From NCBI RefSeq assembly GCF_025643335.1, contig NZ_CP092489.1, forward strand, positions 2,366,501 through 2,430,500: a stretch of DNA of 64,000 nt, written 5' to 3'. The DNA comes from Endozoicomonas sp. Mp262 (lineage in GTDB: Bacteria > Pseudomonadota > Gammaproteobacteria > Pseudomonadales > Endozoicomonadaceae). Shown piece after piece: positions 45,117 to 54,678 of this stretch. The position numbers and the translations under genes were made by a program. Below the pieces are notes generated by a model that saw nothing but the letters and a program-made list of their open reading frames with translations, was not told the origin of the DNA and made no database searches. Each line of letters begins with the position of its first letter. Positions within the stretch are counted from its first letter, which is position 1.

Positions 45117-46484
45117 CTATGAAATATTGGCAGATGCTGGCCGTTGCTTTAAATCTTGTTGTATAAGGCCGGCGACAACTAAAGCCAGAAATATATTAGA
45201 CAGGGGCAGGGCTACCCATACGCCTGTAACACCAAGCCATTCAGGCAGGATGATCAGCAGCGGAACCTGAATAAGCATATTCCCCAGGGTGATCCAGGTT
45301 GCGATCTTTGCCCGTGCCAGCGCCTGAAAGTAAGCGGCAGCAACCACAATGAAACCGTCGAGATACATGGAGAAAAGGTGGAGCCTGAATCCCCGGGCTG
45401 TCTCATTGATGAGCTCATTGTTACTGGCGTTAAAAATAGAGGCGATCTGTTCCGGAAAAATGTTGATAACCAGAACGGTAAGCACCCCGCTTATCAGCGC
45501 AGTGGTAATAGCCAGTTTGATAGTGATATGAATGTTTTTATTGTTGTTCGCGCCATGATTAAAGCTGATAAGGGGTTGTGCACCACTGGCAACACCTTCG
45601 GCAACCATGTAATAAACCGCCTGGATATAACCGACGATGGTAAATGCTGCCAGGGACAGAACGGAACCATACTCAAGAAATAAACGGTTATGAACAGCTA
45701 ACACAAAGCTTAAGTAAATAAACATGGTTAAGCTGGGGAAACCCGTGGCAAGGATTATTTTATAAAGGCCAGGACTTACCCCAAAGTGCCTGGTTTTGAT
45801 GCGTAGTCTGGCCTTGGTACTAAAAAGATAGATCAGGCTCCAGATAGCCGTGACGGTTTGGGCGATGATAGTGGCGATGGCTGCACCGGCAATGCCAAGA
45901 TCCAGTAGGATAATAAAAATATAATCCAGAACGATATTTGTAATAGCACCAGTGGCAATGATAACAGTGGCTAACCGGGGTCGTTCGTCGTTTCTGACCA
46001 TCATGGGCAAAGCAGCCCCGGCTATCGCCGCAGCAGAACCAAAGCTGATCAGGTGGAGGTAATGGTTGGCCATATGGAGTAAAGAGCCGTTAGCCCCCAT
46101 CAGTTTAAGGACGTATTCACCTCCCAGAAGTATTGCCACTGTCAGAAAGAGGCTGGCTCCTATCATCAGTACAGTGGCATTACCCAATACGAACCGGGCT
46201 TTTTCATCCTTCCCCTGCCCACGGCATATTGAGCAGTGGGCTGAAGCACCCATGCCTATCATCATGCCAATACCAATAATAAAACCAAATATTGGCCAGG
46301 CCAGGTTCATTGCCGCTAAACCTTCTGCGCCGACTGACCGGCCTATAAAAATGCCGTCAATTGTGGAATAAAGACCATTCACCAACATTCCGGCTACTGC
46401 CGGCAAAGTATATTGCCAGAACAAGCGTTTGACCGGACCTTTGGCCAGGGTGCTGTTGCTATCAGAAGGTACTTTCAAATCCAT
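45117..46484 (-). CDS. MATE-family multidrug efflux protein
   Basis: Inner-membrane exporter of 455 aa with about 12 hydrophobic helices arranged as two six-helix halves, driven in this family by H+ or Na+. Typical parts are PAVAGMLVNGLYSTIDGIFI near the start and GFPSLTMFIYLSFVLAVHNR at the start of the second half. It is closest in style to MepA-like proteins; the drug spectrum cannot be told. The MarR gene lies 52 bp upstream on the same strand, with an operator-like palindrome between. Confidence 0.92.
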   Translation of the reverse strand: MDLKVPSDSNSTLAKGPVKRLFWQYTLPAVAGMLVNGLYSTIDGIFIGRSVGAEGLAAMNLAWPIFGFIIGIGMMIGMGASAHCSICRGQGKDEKARFVLGNATVLMIGASLFLTVAILLGGEYVLKLMGANGSLLHMANHYLHLISFGSAAAIAGAALPMMVRNDERPRLATVIIATGAITNIVLDYIFIILLDLGIAGAAIATIIAQTVTAIWSLIYLFSTKARLRIKTRHFGVSPGLYKIILATGFPSLTMFIYLSFVLAVHNRLFLEYGSVLSLAAFTIVGYIQAVYYMVAEGVASGAQPLISFNHGANNNKNIHITIKLAITTALISGVLTVLVINIFPEQIASIFNASNNELINETARGFRLHLFSMYLDGFIVVAAAYFQALARAKIATWITLGNMLIQVPLLIILPEWLGVTGVWVALPLSNIFLALVVAGLIQQDLKQRPASANIS

Positions 46485-46506
46485 AGATTACTCATTAAGT
46501 TATTTG

Positions 46507-46519
46507 TTAGCATAACTAA
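46507..46519. promoter_or_regulatory. MarR-type operator before the MATE gene
   Basis: TTAGCATAACTAA, flanked by TTTG and ATA, matches the perfect palindrome upstream of marR (46973-46985) at most positions. It is 22 bp upstream of the MATE start. Binding by the neighbouring MarR protein is inferred. Confidence 0.6.
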
Positions 46520-46536
46520 ATAAATAGTGAAAAAAT

Positions 46537-46962
46537 TTATAACTGGTTGCAGACGCTGGTTAGCAGACGTTCCAGGGTTTTGAAATCCCCAGGGGATAGG
46601 GCATGCTCAACTTTTTCAGTCAGTTTGTTGAATAGCCTGTCATCCAGGGCCATCAGCTTTTTACCTTCCCGGGTCAGTTTGACCAGTACAGAACGGCGGT
46701 CTTGCGGACAGGGTATTCGCTCCAGTAGTCCTTTCTTTTCCAGCTTGCTGACCATATTACTGGCGGAGGGCTTGCTAACGCACAGGGTATCGGCCAAGTC
46801 TGACAGGCGGGGAGTTCCCAGCTCTTCAACGGCATGAACATAGTCATATTCATTGAATGAGGTTTGCTGGAAGGCCGTGGCCTCTTCATCTGCACGCCAT
46901 AACTTGTTCAGATGGCGTTCGATTCTGGCCAGGGACTGGCCCAGGGATTGTGAGCTACTCAT
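46537..46962 (-). CDS. MarR-family transcriptional regulator
   Basis: A 141-aa winged-helix regulator. The DNA-binding core (about 50-100) reads LSDLADTLCVSKPSASNMVS, and the wing is PCPQDRRSVLVKLTREGK, both typical of MarR. N- and C-terminal helices form the dimer. It is first in a two-gene unit with the MATE exporter and probably represses it and itself through the two TTAGT/ACTAA palindromes. The ligand is unknown. Confidence 0.94.
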   Translation of the reverse strand: MSSSQSLGQSLARIERHLNKLWRADEEATAFQQTSFNEYDYVHAVEELGTPRLSDLADTLCVSKPSASNMVSKLEKKGLLERIPCPQDRRSVLVKLTREGKKLMALDDRLFNKLTEKVEHALSPGDFKTLERLLTSVCNQL

Positions 46963-46972
46963 TAGAATTTTG

Positions 46973-46985
46973 TTAGTCTTACTAA
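46973..46985. promoter_or_regulatory. MarR-type operator before marR
   Basis: TTAGT-CTT-ACTAA is a perfect palindrome 10 bp upstream of the marR start codon; TTTTG precedes and ATAG follows, as at the MATE-gene site. Upstream, 47041-47281 is AT-rich with no recognised feature. Confidence 0.65.
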
Positions 46986-47570
46986 ATAGCTGGGAATGTT
47001 AGTGTGTTTACGTAATGTTTGCAATTATTCAGGCTTTAACTGTAAGAAAATTGTATGTGAAAATGTAAGGCTAAACCACGCCCTGTCAGAGAACCGTAAT
47101 TTGATAGAGCTGTGATGGGCGTGCTTTAGTAATCGCTTCGCTTAATGAATAAGTCAGGAATATCCGGTTTTCAAACGAGTTTTGGTTTAGCTATTATCTT
47201 CATGAATAAAAAACATATGTCTGTTAATATAACTGACCATATAATCAGTTTTTATGGTGTTCGCAATAGATAGTTAACTAATTATTGATATAAAAAACTT
47301 TTTAGATCAGGAATTAATGGTTCCCATTTCCCACTGGATTTGTGGAAGTCTAAAAAATCTGTTTCATAAGTTAGTTGATATTCACCAGTAGTAGTATCGA
47401 GCTCTTTCACTGTATAGGATAACCTGACAGTTTTCCGGTCACTGCTGTTTTCTGGTATAAGTGTTTCAATTATTTGAAAATTGCTTATTGTTGGTGTTGG
47501 TAATCCTAACAAGGGGTTGCCATCATAAAATTGTTGAAAAATTATGGTTAGAAATTCATGCTCATCCATA

Positions 47571-49241
47571 CCTGAATCCGTGAGTTCACTGTAGCCCAAC
47601 TCCTCTGGATCAACCACAAAACGTAAGTTCCAAGTTAAAATGCACCCACTCTAATTTTCACCACCTGGGTGCATTTTTGTGAAACTGAAAATTGAACAAT
47701 CACAGACGGAATTTTATACACCGGTCGCAGGGCTTTATTTCGTTGGTCATGCACTCAACAAAAAGACAGCGTTAAGCAAATCCCTGCGCAAAATAAAAAA
47801 AAGGCACCGTATCACTCATATCGACCTGATCAGAGCTTACTGCGGCCAACTGGCTCAGGGTAAAAGTGATTTTGATAATGTTGATAATAACCGGGATAAC
47901 GACTGGTTCCGGTTGGCAATGGGCATTAAACAAATGCCTTCAGCCAGCCGCTTAAGACAGCGTTTCAATGAAGATGCCGCCCAACTGATTCCTTTCATCG
48001 AGGACAGCCTTACCGATGTCCTGGTTAATCTTCAGGTGCCCGTCACACCCCTTCCGAAAAAACTCGATAAGAAGCAGCACATACCACTGGATATCGACGT
48101 ATTCCCTATGGATAACAGCAATACCAAAAAGGAGGGGGTCGAGTACACGTATAAAAAATTCTTTGGTTATGCCCCTATTGCCGCTTACTTTGGCTGCGAA
48201 GGCTGGTGCCTGGGATGTGAATTACGCCCAGGCTCTCAGCACTCCCAGAATGATTTTATTGGCTTTTTACAAGCAGTGCTGCACCGCAGCCGACGTTTGA
48301 CCCGAGCGCCTATTCTGGTTCGCCTTGATAGTGGCCACGATGCTGAGGAATCGCGCCGGGAAATCGCCGGGTTCAAAGGTGTGAATCACATTATCAAGCT
48401 CAACCCAAGAAAGTATCACACCAAGGAACACTGGCTCCCCATTTTTGAAGAAAAGCAAGTCAAATGGGAGGAGTCGCGTCCAGGAAAGAGTTATGCGACA
48501 CTCTCAACCGTCTATGAAACCAACTATGGTAACCAGCGTCTGATTATTCGCATTATCAAGCGTACCACTGATACTGTAGGGCAGAGATTTCTGACACCCG
48601 ATTATGAGCTGGAAGGATGGTGGACAACACTCAGCGAAGCTGACTACAGCGATGATCAGATCATTAATCTTTATGAGGATCATGCGACCAGCGAGCAGTT
48701 TCACAGTGAGTTGAAGACTGATATGGATTTAGAGCGCCTGCCTTCAGGCAAGTTTGACACCAACGACCTGGTGATGTGTTTGGGTGCACTGGTCTATAAC
48801 ATTCTGCGCTACATGGGGCAGAGTTGCTTGCTCGGGCCAGATGCGCCGGTACGTCATAAAGCCAAACGACGCCGGTTAAAAACCGTGATACAGGAACTCA
48901 TCTACCTGGCTGCCCGTCTTCTGAAAAAAGGACATCAATACCGGCTACGCTTTGGTCGTTACTGTCCTGGTTTCAGGTCTTTCCATCAATTAATAAGCCA
49001 GCATGCACTTTGTTGATTGAATAGCGAGATAGAAAAAAATGCCATAAATGAGAAAGTACTGTATTGATAACGGTAGGGCTTCTTTCAACCTGTCTTCAAG
49101 TTTGATGATATTTTGATCAGCATTTATGCTTAAAAACGACATAAAAACACTTCAATCAATAACCCGAGTTATTTTCAAAGGAAAAAATTAATCAGCACAT
49201 TTTCAAAACTGCCGGGCAAATCAAGAAATCACGGATTCAGG
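47571..49241 (+). mobile_element. IS1380 insertion sequence, copy 2 (1671 bp)
   Basis: Ends CCTGAATCCGTGA and TCACGGATTCAGG; 5-bp target duplication CCATA at 47566-47570 and 49242-49246. It has the same length and transposase as copy 1 at 27024-28694. Confidence 0.95.
47679..49016 (+). CDS. IS1380-family transposase (copy 2)
   Basis: Identical 445-aa protein to the copy at 27132-28469, with the same GTG start 108 bp inside the element and the EGVEYTYKKFFGY and RLDSGHDAEE family blocks. The frame is intact. Confidence 0.95.
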   Translation: MKLKIEQSQTEFYTPVAGLYFVGHALNKKTALSKSLRKIKKRHRITHIDLIRAYCGQLAQGKSDFDNVDNNRDNDWFRLAMGIKQMPSASRLRQRFNEDAAQLIPFIEDSLTDVLVNLQVPVTPLPKKLDKKQHIPLDIDVFPMDNSNTKKEGVEYTYKKFFGYAPIAAYFGCEGWCLGCELRPGSQHSQNDFIGFLQAVLHRSRRLTRAPILVRLDSGHDAEESRREIAGFKGVNHIIKLNPRKYHTKEHWLPIFEEKQVKWEESRPGKSYATLSTVYETNYGNQRLIIRIIKRTTDTVGQRFLTPDYELEGWWTTLSEADYSDDQIINLYEDHATSEQFHSELKTDMDLERLPSGKFDTNDLVMCLGALVYNILRYMGQSCLLGPDAPVRHKAKRRRLKTVIQELIYLAARLLKKGHQYRLRFGRYCPGFRSFHQLISQHALC

Positions 49242-49656
49242 CCATAGTTAATATTTCTTCTATAGTTTTGGTGTGAAATGATAGGCTAACGGCTTCTAAA
49301 GCAACAGTTCTATCATCTTTTTCGAGTTTTTTAAGCTCATGGCCGAAATAATCGAATAGGACTTTTCTGCTATCTCTAATATTACTTGTGCTGAATAACC
49401 TAGCAACTTCTTCGTATTTTCTTTCTGAAATGAGATGGTATATTTTCTTTGTTATTGATTCTGGTGTTTGTAATTCATCAGCAAAAGCCGGGTTGATAAA
49501 AAGCATAATTAGTAATATTTTTTTTATGAAATTCATGTTTTTCTCCGTAAAGTATTTTTTGTTGCCTGTTTGACATTTTTTTATAGGAAAGGTTCATTTA
49601 AATTGACTGATTTATTTATAATAAAGAAATATTTAATTGTTTTTTTAATTTATTTT

Positions 49657-49681
49657 AAAGCCAGGCTATGAACCTGGCTTT
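49657..49681 (-). terminator. Terminator hairpin after dapD
   Basis: AAAGCCAGG-CTATGAA-CCTGGCTTT lies 9 bp beyond the dapD stop. On the minus strand the stem is followed by TTTAAAATAAATT, a weak T-tract. Confidence 0.78.
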
Positions 49682-49689
49682 AATCATTT

Positions 49690-50727
49690 TCAATTATGAG
49701 CATGAAGCTCTTCGTTCAATGCAATAGCAGACTTATTTGTCAGACACTCTATGGCACCCGTTAGGGAGTTACGGCGGAATAGCAGGCCTGACTTGCCTGA
49801 TAGCTCTCCGGCCTTGATGGTTTCTACTGGCTGGCGCTTATCGTCCAGGATCTGTACCTTACTACCGGCTGTTAGATACAAGCCTGCTTCAATAGTACAG
49901 CGATCTCCCAGGGGGATTCCCAGGCCAGCATTGGCACCAATCAGGCAGTTTTTTCCAACAGAAATCACTAAATTATTGCCACCGGACAATGTGCCCATGG
50001 TGCTACAGCCGCCACCCAGGTCTGAGCCCTCAGCCACCATCACACCGGCAGAGATCCGGCCTTCAATCATGCTTTTACCTTCGGTACCGGCATTGAAGTT
50101 AATAAACCCTTCATGCATGACGGTTGTGCCTTCACCCACATAGGCTCCCAGTCTGACTCGGGCAGTATGGGCAATACGGACTCCAGCGGGGACAACGTAA
50201 TCTGTCATTTTCGGGAATTTATCCACGCTATTGACGGATAACAGGCGACCTTCTGCACGGGCTTTCAGTTGGCGTTCAGTCAATTCTTCCAGGTCAATGG
50301 CCCCTTCGCTGGTCCAGGCAACATTGGGTAGCAGCGGGAAAATTCCCTGGAGGTTCACCTGGTGAGGCTTCACTAAACGGTGGGACAGTAACTGGAGCTT
50401 TAGGTAGGCTTCCGGGGTAGATCCGGGGACATCATCGGTTTCAAGGATGGTAATCAGCCTGGGTTGGGAGCTAACCTCAAGGCTTTTCATTATCTGGGCC
50501 AGCTGCTCCTCTCCCTGGGTTTCAAAAAGTTCTTCCAGGGCATGGCAGGTAGCACTATCCAGTTCTATAAAGGTATTTCCGCCACTGTATTTAACCAGGT
50601 CGAAAATACTGTCCAGGAAGTTGAAGTCCGGGTGAAGGATAGGGCAAGGATAAAAAGCCTCAAGCCACTCACCTTTTCGGTTTTGGGTACCAATGCCAAT
50701 GGCGACACTGAAAGGGTGCTTACTCAT
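49690..50727 (-). CDS. dapD: Tetrahydrodipicolinate N-succinyltransferase
   Basis: Lysine/DAP pathway acyltransferase using succinyl-CoA, upstream of the DapE reaction. The 345-aa length and opening (FSVAIGIGTQNRKGEWLEAF) mark the longer Pseudomonas-type enzyme rather than the 274-aa E. coli type. A left-handed beta-helix is visible from about residue 180 (VRIAHTARVRLGAYVGEGTT, GGGCSTMGTLSGGN, CLIGANAGLGIPLGDRCTIE). Its start overlaps the stop of yffB by one base. Confidence 0.96.
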   Translation of the reverse strand: MSKHPFSVAIGIGTQNRKGEWLEAFYPCPILHPDFNFLDSIFDLVKYSGGNTFIELDSATCHALEELFETQGEEQLAQIMKSLEVSSQPRLITILETDDVPGSTPEAYLKLQLLSHRLVKPHQVNLQGIFPLLPNVAWTSEGAIDLEELTERQLKARAEGRLLSVNSVDKFPKMTDYVVPAGVRIAHTARVRLGAYVGEGTTVMHEGFINFNAGTEGKSMIEGRISAGVMVAEGSDLGGGCSTMGTLSGGNNLVISVGKNCLIGANAGLGIPLGDRCTIEAGLYLTAGSKVQILDDKRQPVETIKAGELSGKSGLLFRRNSLTGAIECLTNKSAIALNEELHAHN

Positions 50728-51083
50728 TAAAATGTCCTTTTGGAAAAGAGACTGCTGTAAAGGGAAGGACTAAAGCCTAGAACTGGCTTGTCGCCCAAGT
50801 CAAGTAAAGGCCTTTTGATCATGGCAGGTTGCTCAAGCATCAGCTTGAGTGCCTGCCCGGCGTCCACGGAGGACTTTATGTCCTCGGGTAACTGCCGCCA
50901 GGTAGTTCCCCGCTTATTGACCAGCTGTTCCCAGTCAAGCTGCTCGATCCAGTGCTGGAGCATGCTTTCGTCAATGCCCTCTTTGCGGTAGTCATGAAAG
51001 TGGTACTCAATCCCGGCATCCTTTAACCAGCGCCTGGCCTTGCGGATGGTATCGCAGTTGCTGATCCCGTATAAGGTAATCAT
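50727..51083 (-). CDS. yffB: ArsC/Spx-like thioredoxin-fold protein YffB
   Basis: A 118-aa glutaredoxin-like protein of the ArsC/Spx family. YGISNCDTIRKARRWL holds the single N-terminal Cys10 and VNKRGTTWRQL and IKRPLL are the other family blocks; the arsenate-reductase activity of the family is not proven for YffB. In relatives it sits beside dapD or dapE, as it does here with dapD. It is unrelated to the ArsC at 245-712. Confidence 0.92.
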   Translation of the reverse strand: MITLYGISNCDTIRKARRWLKDAGIEYHFHDYRKEGIDESMLQHWIEQLDWEQLVNKRGTTWRQLPEDIKSSVDAGQALKLMLEQPAMIKRPLLDLGDKPVLGFSPSLYSSLFSKRTF

Positions 51084-51214
51084 GCCTAATTCCCGTCAGC
51101 CATCAAATGGACAACTATGCCTCAAATGATTCTTGCTTTCGAGCCTGTTGTTGCATAAGTAATAAGCTTGCTATTAATGTATTAAAAGGTGAGAGGCCAG
51201 GAATAGGTGGGACT

Positions 51215-52195
51215 ATGAATAAACCAGGGGGAAGGTGTGCCTACTCAAGTGATTTGGTAAGCTGCCAGGACCAGCCAATAAATGGCAGCCTTTATTGTTT
51301 CTGGCATGCACCCGAGGCAGATAAGACCGGTGCTGATGTCAAGGAAAGGCTTGAAGAAAGAGCGCGAACCGGGGAGCCAATGGATGGTTTTATCCTGAAG
51401 GGAAGTTATCTGGAAAACCTTAATCTGGTTAATATTCATGGTGAACCCTATCACCTGACCAATGCCGACCTTAGCCGGGCAAACCTTCATAATGCCCATT
51501 TGTATAAAGTGGATTTGAGCGGTAGTCGTTTATTAAAGGCTAATCTGTCGGGAGCCAATCTTCACTGTGCTGACTTATCCGGCTGTAATTTGCTGGGTGT
51601 TAATTTAAAGGCATGCCGGTTGGAGCATGTTAACTGGGGAGCACAGATTTGCCAGGCATTAATGGCAAAAGGTATACGGGGGCTGAGGAGGCAGGAAAAG
51701 GCCGTTGCCTTATACGAAGAAGCCGAAGAAGTTGCAAGAAATATCCGGAAAAATTGTGAAGGCCAGGGGTTATTTGATGTTGCAGGAGAATTCTTTCATA
51801 GGGAGATGATATTCAGGCGGTATCAAATGCCACGGTTCTCCTACCGGAGAATCATGTCGAAGCTGGTGGACCTGGTGAGTGGTTATGGTGAAAAGCCCAT
51901 TCGGGTGATATTTTTCTCCGCGATTTTTATTCTGGTGTGCTCGGTCTTTTATTTTGTGAACGGTATTAATGACAGTGGTGAGGTAGTCAGGTTTGCTTGG
52001 GAGCAGACCTATTTTACAAATTTCAAGGCCTGGCTCGACTGTCTGTATTTTAGTGTTGTGACGTTTACAACCCTTGGTTATGGTGACCTGACTCCGTTAG
52101 GCCCATCACGTATCTGCGCTGCACTGGAAGCCTTTACCGGCAGTTTTTCCCTGGCATTGTTTGTGGTGGTATTCGTTAAGAAAATGACACGATGA
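51215..52195 (+). CDS. Pentapeptide-repeat protein fused to a potassium channel pore
   Basis: A 326-aa membrane protein. An N-terminal Cys/His cluster (Cys8, Cys17, Cys28, His31) may bind metal. Pentapeptide repeats follow at about 80-140 (TNADLSRANLHNAHLYKVDL and later units), a helical linker at about 145-200, then two transmembrane helices around the selectivity filter TFTTLGYGDLTP (about 290). The two-helix pore is the Ion_trans_2 type, so four subunits should form a K+ channel with right-handed beta-helix domains inside the cell. The start at 51215 is chosen for AGGTGG 4 nt upstream; the frame opens at 51107. Confidence 0.88.
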   Translation: MNKPGGRCAYSSDLVSCQDQPINGSLYCFWHAPEADKTGADVKERLEERARTGEPMDGFILKGSYLENLNLVNIHGEPYHLTNADLSRANLHNAHLYKVDLSGSRLLKANLSGANLHCADLSGCNLLGVNLKACRLEHVNWGAQICQALMAKGIRGLRRQEKAVALYEEAEEVARNIRKNCEGQGLFDVAGEFFHREMIFRRYQMPRFSYRRIMSKLVDLVSGYGEKPIRVIFFSAIFILVCSVFYFVNGINDSGEVVRFAWEQTYFTNFKAWLDCLYFSVVTFTTLGYGDLTPLGPSRICAALEAFTGSFSLALFVVVFVKKMTR

Positions 52196-52327
52196 CAACA
52201 ACGAAGCCAGTAAAATCAATATTGAAATTGGTTATATGCCACCTAGTCGTTCGACAGCTACGCCCTGTGGAGGCTAGCTTTAGCTATTCTCGGACTTGCT
52301 AAAACAGTTTAACTCATGCAAGATATG

Positions 52328-52345
52328 TTATGTGACATCACATAA
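52328..52345. promoter_or_regulatory. Perfect palindrome upstream of the RHH gene
   Basis: TTATGTGA-CA-TCACATAA has 8-bp arms and a 2-nt centre and lies 22 bp before the small RHH gene. It resembles a CRP half-site pair but the spacer is too short (2 rather than 6), so a local repressor is the more likely binder. The rest of 52196-52327 holds no recognised feature. Confidence 0.55.
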
Positions 52346-52367
52346 TGTGTTATATGGGGCTGTTATT

Positions 52368-52538
52368 ATGGCAATAGGTAATAGTGGACGAATCGTCATC
52401 GAAGTGCCGACTGAGTTGAAGCGTGAAATTCATACAGCATTAAAAGCAAGTGGTTTAACAATGAAAGAATGGTTTTTAAAGCAAGTTGAAGCAGAGTTAT
52501 TAAAAAAGGCTCAAAAGAATTCAACTGTCAGTGATTAA
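52368..52538 (+). CDS. Small ribbon-helix-helix-like protein next to the Type IIG gene
   Basis: A 56-aa protein from the ATG at 52368. GRIVIEVPTELKREIHTALK then ASGLTMKEWFLKQVEAELLK follow the beta-strand, helix, helix plan of Arc/CopG-type DNA-binding proteins. A longer frame opens at 52296, but the homology-like part begins at 52368. It is 24 bp upstream of the restriction-modification gene on the same strand, with a perfect palindrome just before it. It may control that gene, or be an antitoxin-like protein; this is inference. Confidence 0.68.
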   Translation: MAIGNSGRIVIEVPTELKREIHTALKASGLTMKEWFLKQVEAELLKKAQKNSTVSD

Positions 52539-54678
52539 CCATTTTCATAAAGGTTTTAAGTTATGTCCAATGAAGTGTTTGACTACATTGCAGAGCATTT
52601 AAAGGATGCTCAAAATGAAGAAGAAGTTAGGCTTGCATGGTATGGGGGTTTAGCATTAAAAAATATATTTCTGAATGCCGAGCGTCAAAAGAATGATGCT
52701 TCATTTAATCAAGTAATAATTGAATTTAAAGATAAAGGTTTATTTAGAGGTCGTACCAATAGCCCTAAATTTAAAGAAGCTGTTTATGATAGACTCTGCA
52801 AGTATATTAAGCGAAAGTCTTCAGAGCAAGGCTTGCCTGAAGAAGAGTATACAGGCATAGCTACTGATGGGGATCATATTGCATTCTGCTTTATGGTAGA
52901 TGGTAATATTATTCATCAAAATTTAATGCCGTTAAGTGAAGTGTCAGTTGATAAAGTATATAAATCTTTACAGTCTGACACTCGAAGGGCATTAACACCA
53001 CAAAATCTAATTGAAGATTTTGGTCATGCCTCCTATGTAGGGCGGTCTTTAATGGGAGCTTTGTCTAATGAATTAACCAAGCACTTTCACGCAACTGAAA
53101 ATAATAAAATAAAAATGCTTTTTAAAGAGTGGCAGACACTTTTTGGCCAAGTGGCAAGTTTGACTTGTACGCAAAAAGCTCAAATAAAAAAAGCAATTAA
53201 CTTCAAAGTTCCTGATATCGGGGTTAATGAAGAGTCTGGACTCTTGTTTGTTGTTCATACGTATAATGCCTTGATTATGAAGCTGCTTGGTGCAGAAATA
53301 GTTTCATATATTGATTTGACTCAGTATAAAGATTTTTGTGGAAATCTTGCCAGCTCGTCTGACGAAAACATCTTAACTGTTCTAGACAATGATATAGAGA
53401 AAAGTGCATTATTTGATTCTGTCGGTATTAAAGGGTTTGTAGAGGAGGCAATTTTTTCTTGGTACTTGGATGCAAAAGAAAAACATGATAAGGCTAATAT
53501 TATTGCTTCAATTAAAGAGGCTTTGATTCAAATTTCCCTTTATAGAATGGATGATCTTACGGCAGCGAGGTCAAGAGATGTTCTAAAAACATTTTACCAA
53601 GCATTAGTGCCTGATGTTTTAAGAAAGAGCCTGGGGGAATTCTATACTCCAGACTGGCTTGTTGATACTACATGTGATAAGGCAGGTATACAAAAGTGGC
53701 TTCCAATTAGGGTTCTTGACCCTACATGTGGTTCTGGTTCATTTTTGCTTAATGCTATTTCTAGAAAAAGAAAAGAAGCAGAAGCTATAGGAATGAGTGA
53801 GGAAGAAGTATTAGATAATATCATTTCTAATGTATGGGGCTTTGACTTAAACCCATTGGCGGTTCAAGCGGCAAGGGTTAACTTTCTAATAGCAATATCT
53901 GACCTTTTTGTTAAATGCAAAGGTAAAGAGATAGAGTTACCTGTTTTGCTTGCTGATAGTGTGTACTCTCCAGCAGAAAGCCCAAAAAATAGCTGTGGTG
54001 CAGTTAATTATCGAATAGGTAGTACGCAAGCTGATCTATTAATTTCACTACCTTCAGAATTGGCTTTTGACAGAACTAGGCTGGATTCTGTTTTTGAAAT
54101 TATGGGGTGTTCTGTTGATGAAAATATTGAATTCAATTCTGTTGAGCAAAAATTAATAAGAAGAAAAGTTGTTTCTGAGCAAGAGCTCCAGGATTGGTAT
54201 GATGTTCTTGAAAACACTTATAAGCGTGTGCTTAGCCTGCATAGAAAAAACTGGAATGGTATTTGGTTTAGAATAGTAAGAAACTTTTTTTGGTCTGCTA
54301 CAGCTGGAAGCTTTGATTTAGTGCTAGGTAATCCACCTTGGGTGCGGTGGTCAAATTTGCCAGAGGACTATCGACAAAAGGTTAAACCTACCTGTATGAA
54401 ATATACTATTTTTTCAAATACAAAGTTTCATGGTGGGAATGAGTTAGATATTTCAGGCATGATTACTTATACGGTATCTGATAAATGGTTAAAAGATAAT
54501 GGAAAACTTGTGTTTGTGATTACACAAACACACTTTCAGTCCCCTTCATCTCAAGGATTTAGAAGTTTTGAAATAAACAAAGATACTATGCTTGTACCAA
54601 CTTCAGTTGATGACTTAAAAGAGCTGAAGCCATTTGCAGGTGCTGCAAATAAAACAGCAATAGCCTGTTTTGAGAAAA

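Larger units (their letters stand above)
47282..49536 (-). pseudogene. Secreted protein gene split by IS1380
   Basis: The N-terminal part (49242-49536) begins with signal peptide MNFIKKILLIMLFINPAFA and ends TIEEILTM. The C-terminal part (47282-47565) continues DEHEFLTIIFQQFYDGNPLL to DLKSFLYQ. Removing the IS and one CCATA restores 579 nt in one frame (192 aa). The mature protein is a mix of helices and a beta-rich C-terminus with no family I recognise. The first 15 or so codons of the present downstream frame (MVDPEELGYSE) are IS sequence. Confidence 0.85.

Noticed and set aside
52328-52345. CRP binding site
   Set aside because: TGTGA and TCACA are separated by 2 bp rather than the 6 bp CRP needs.
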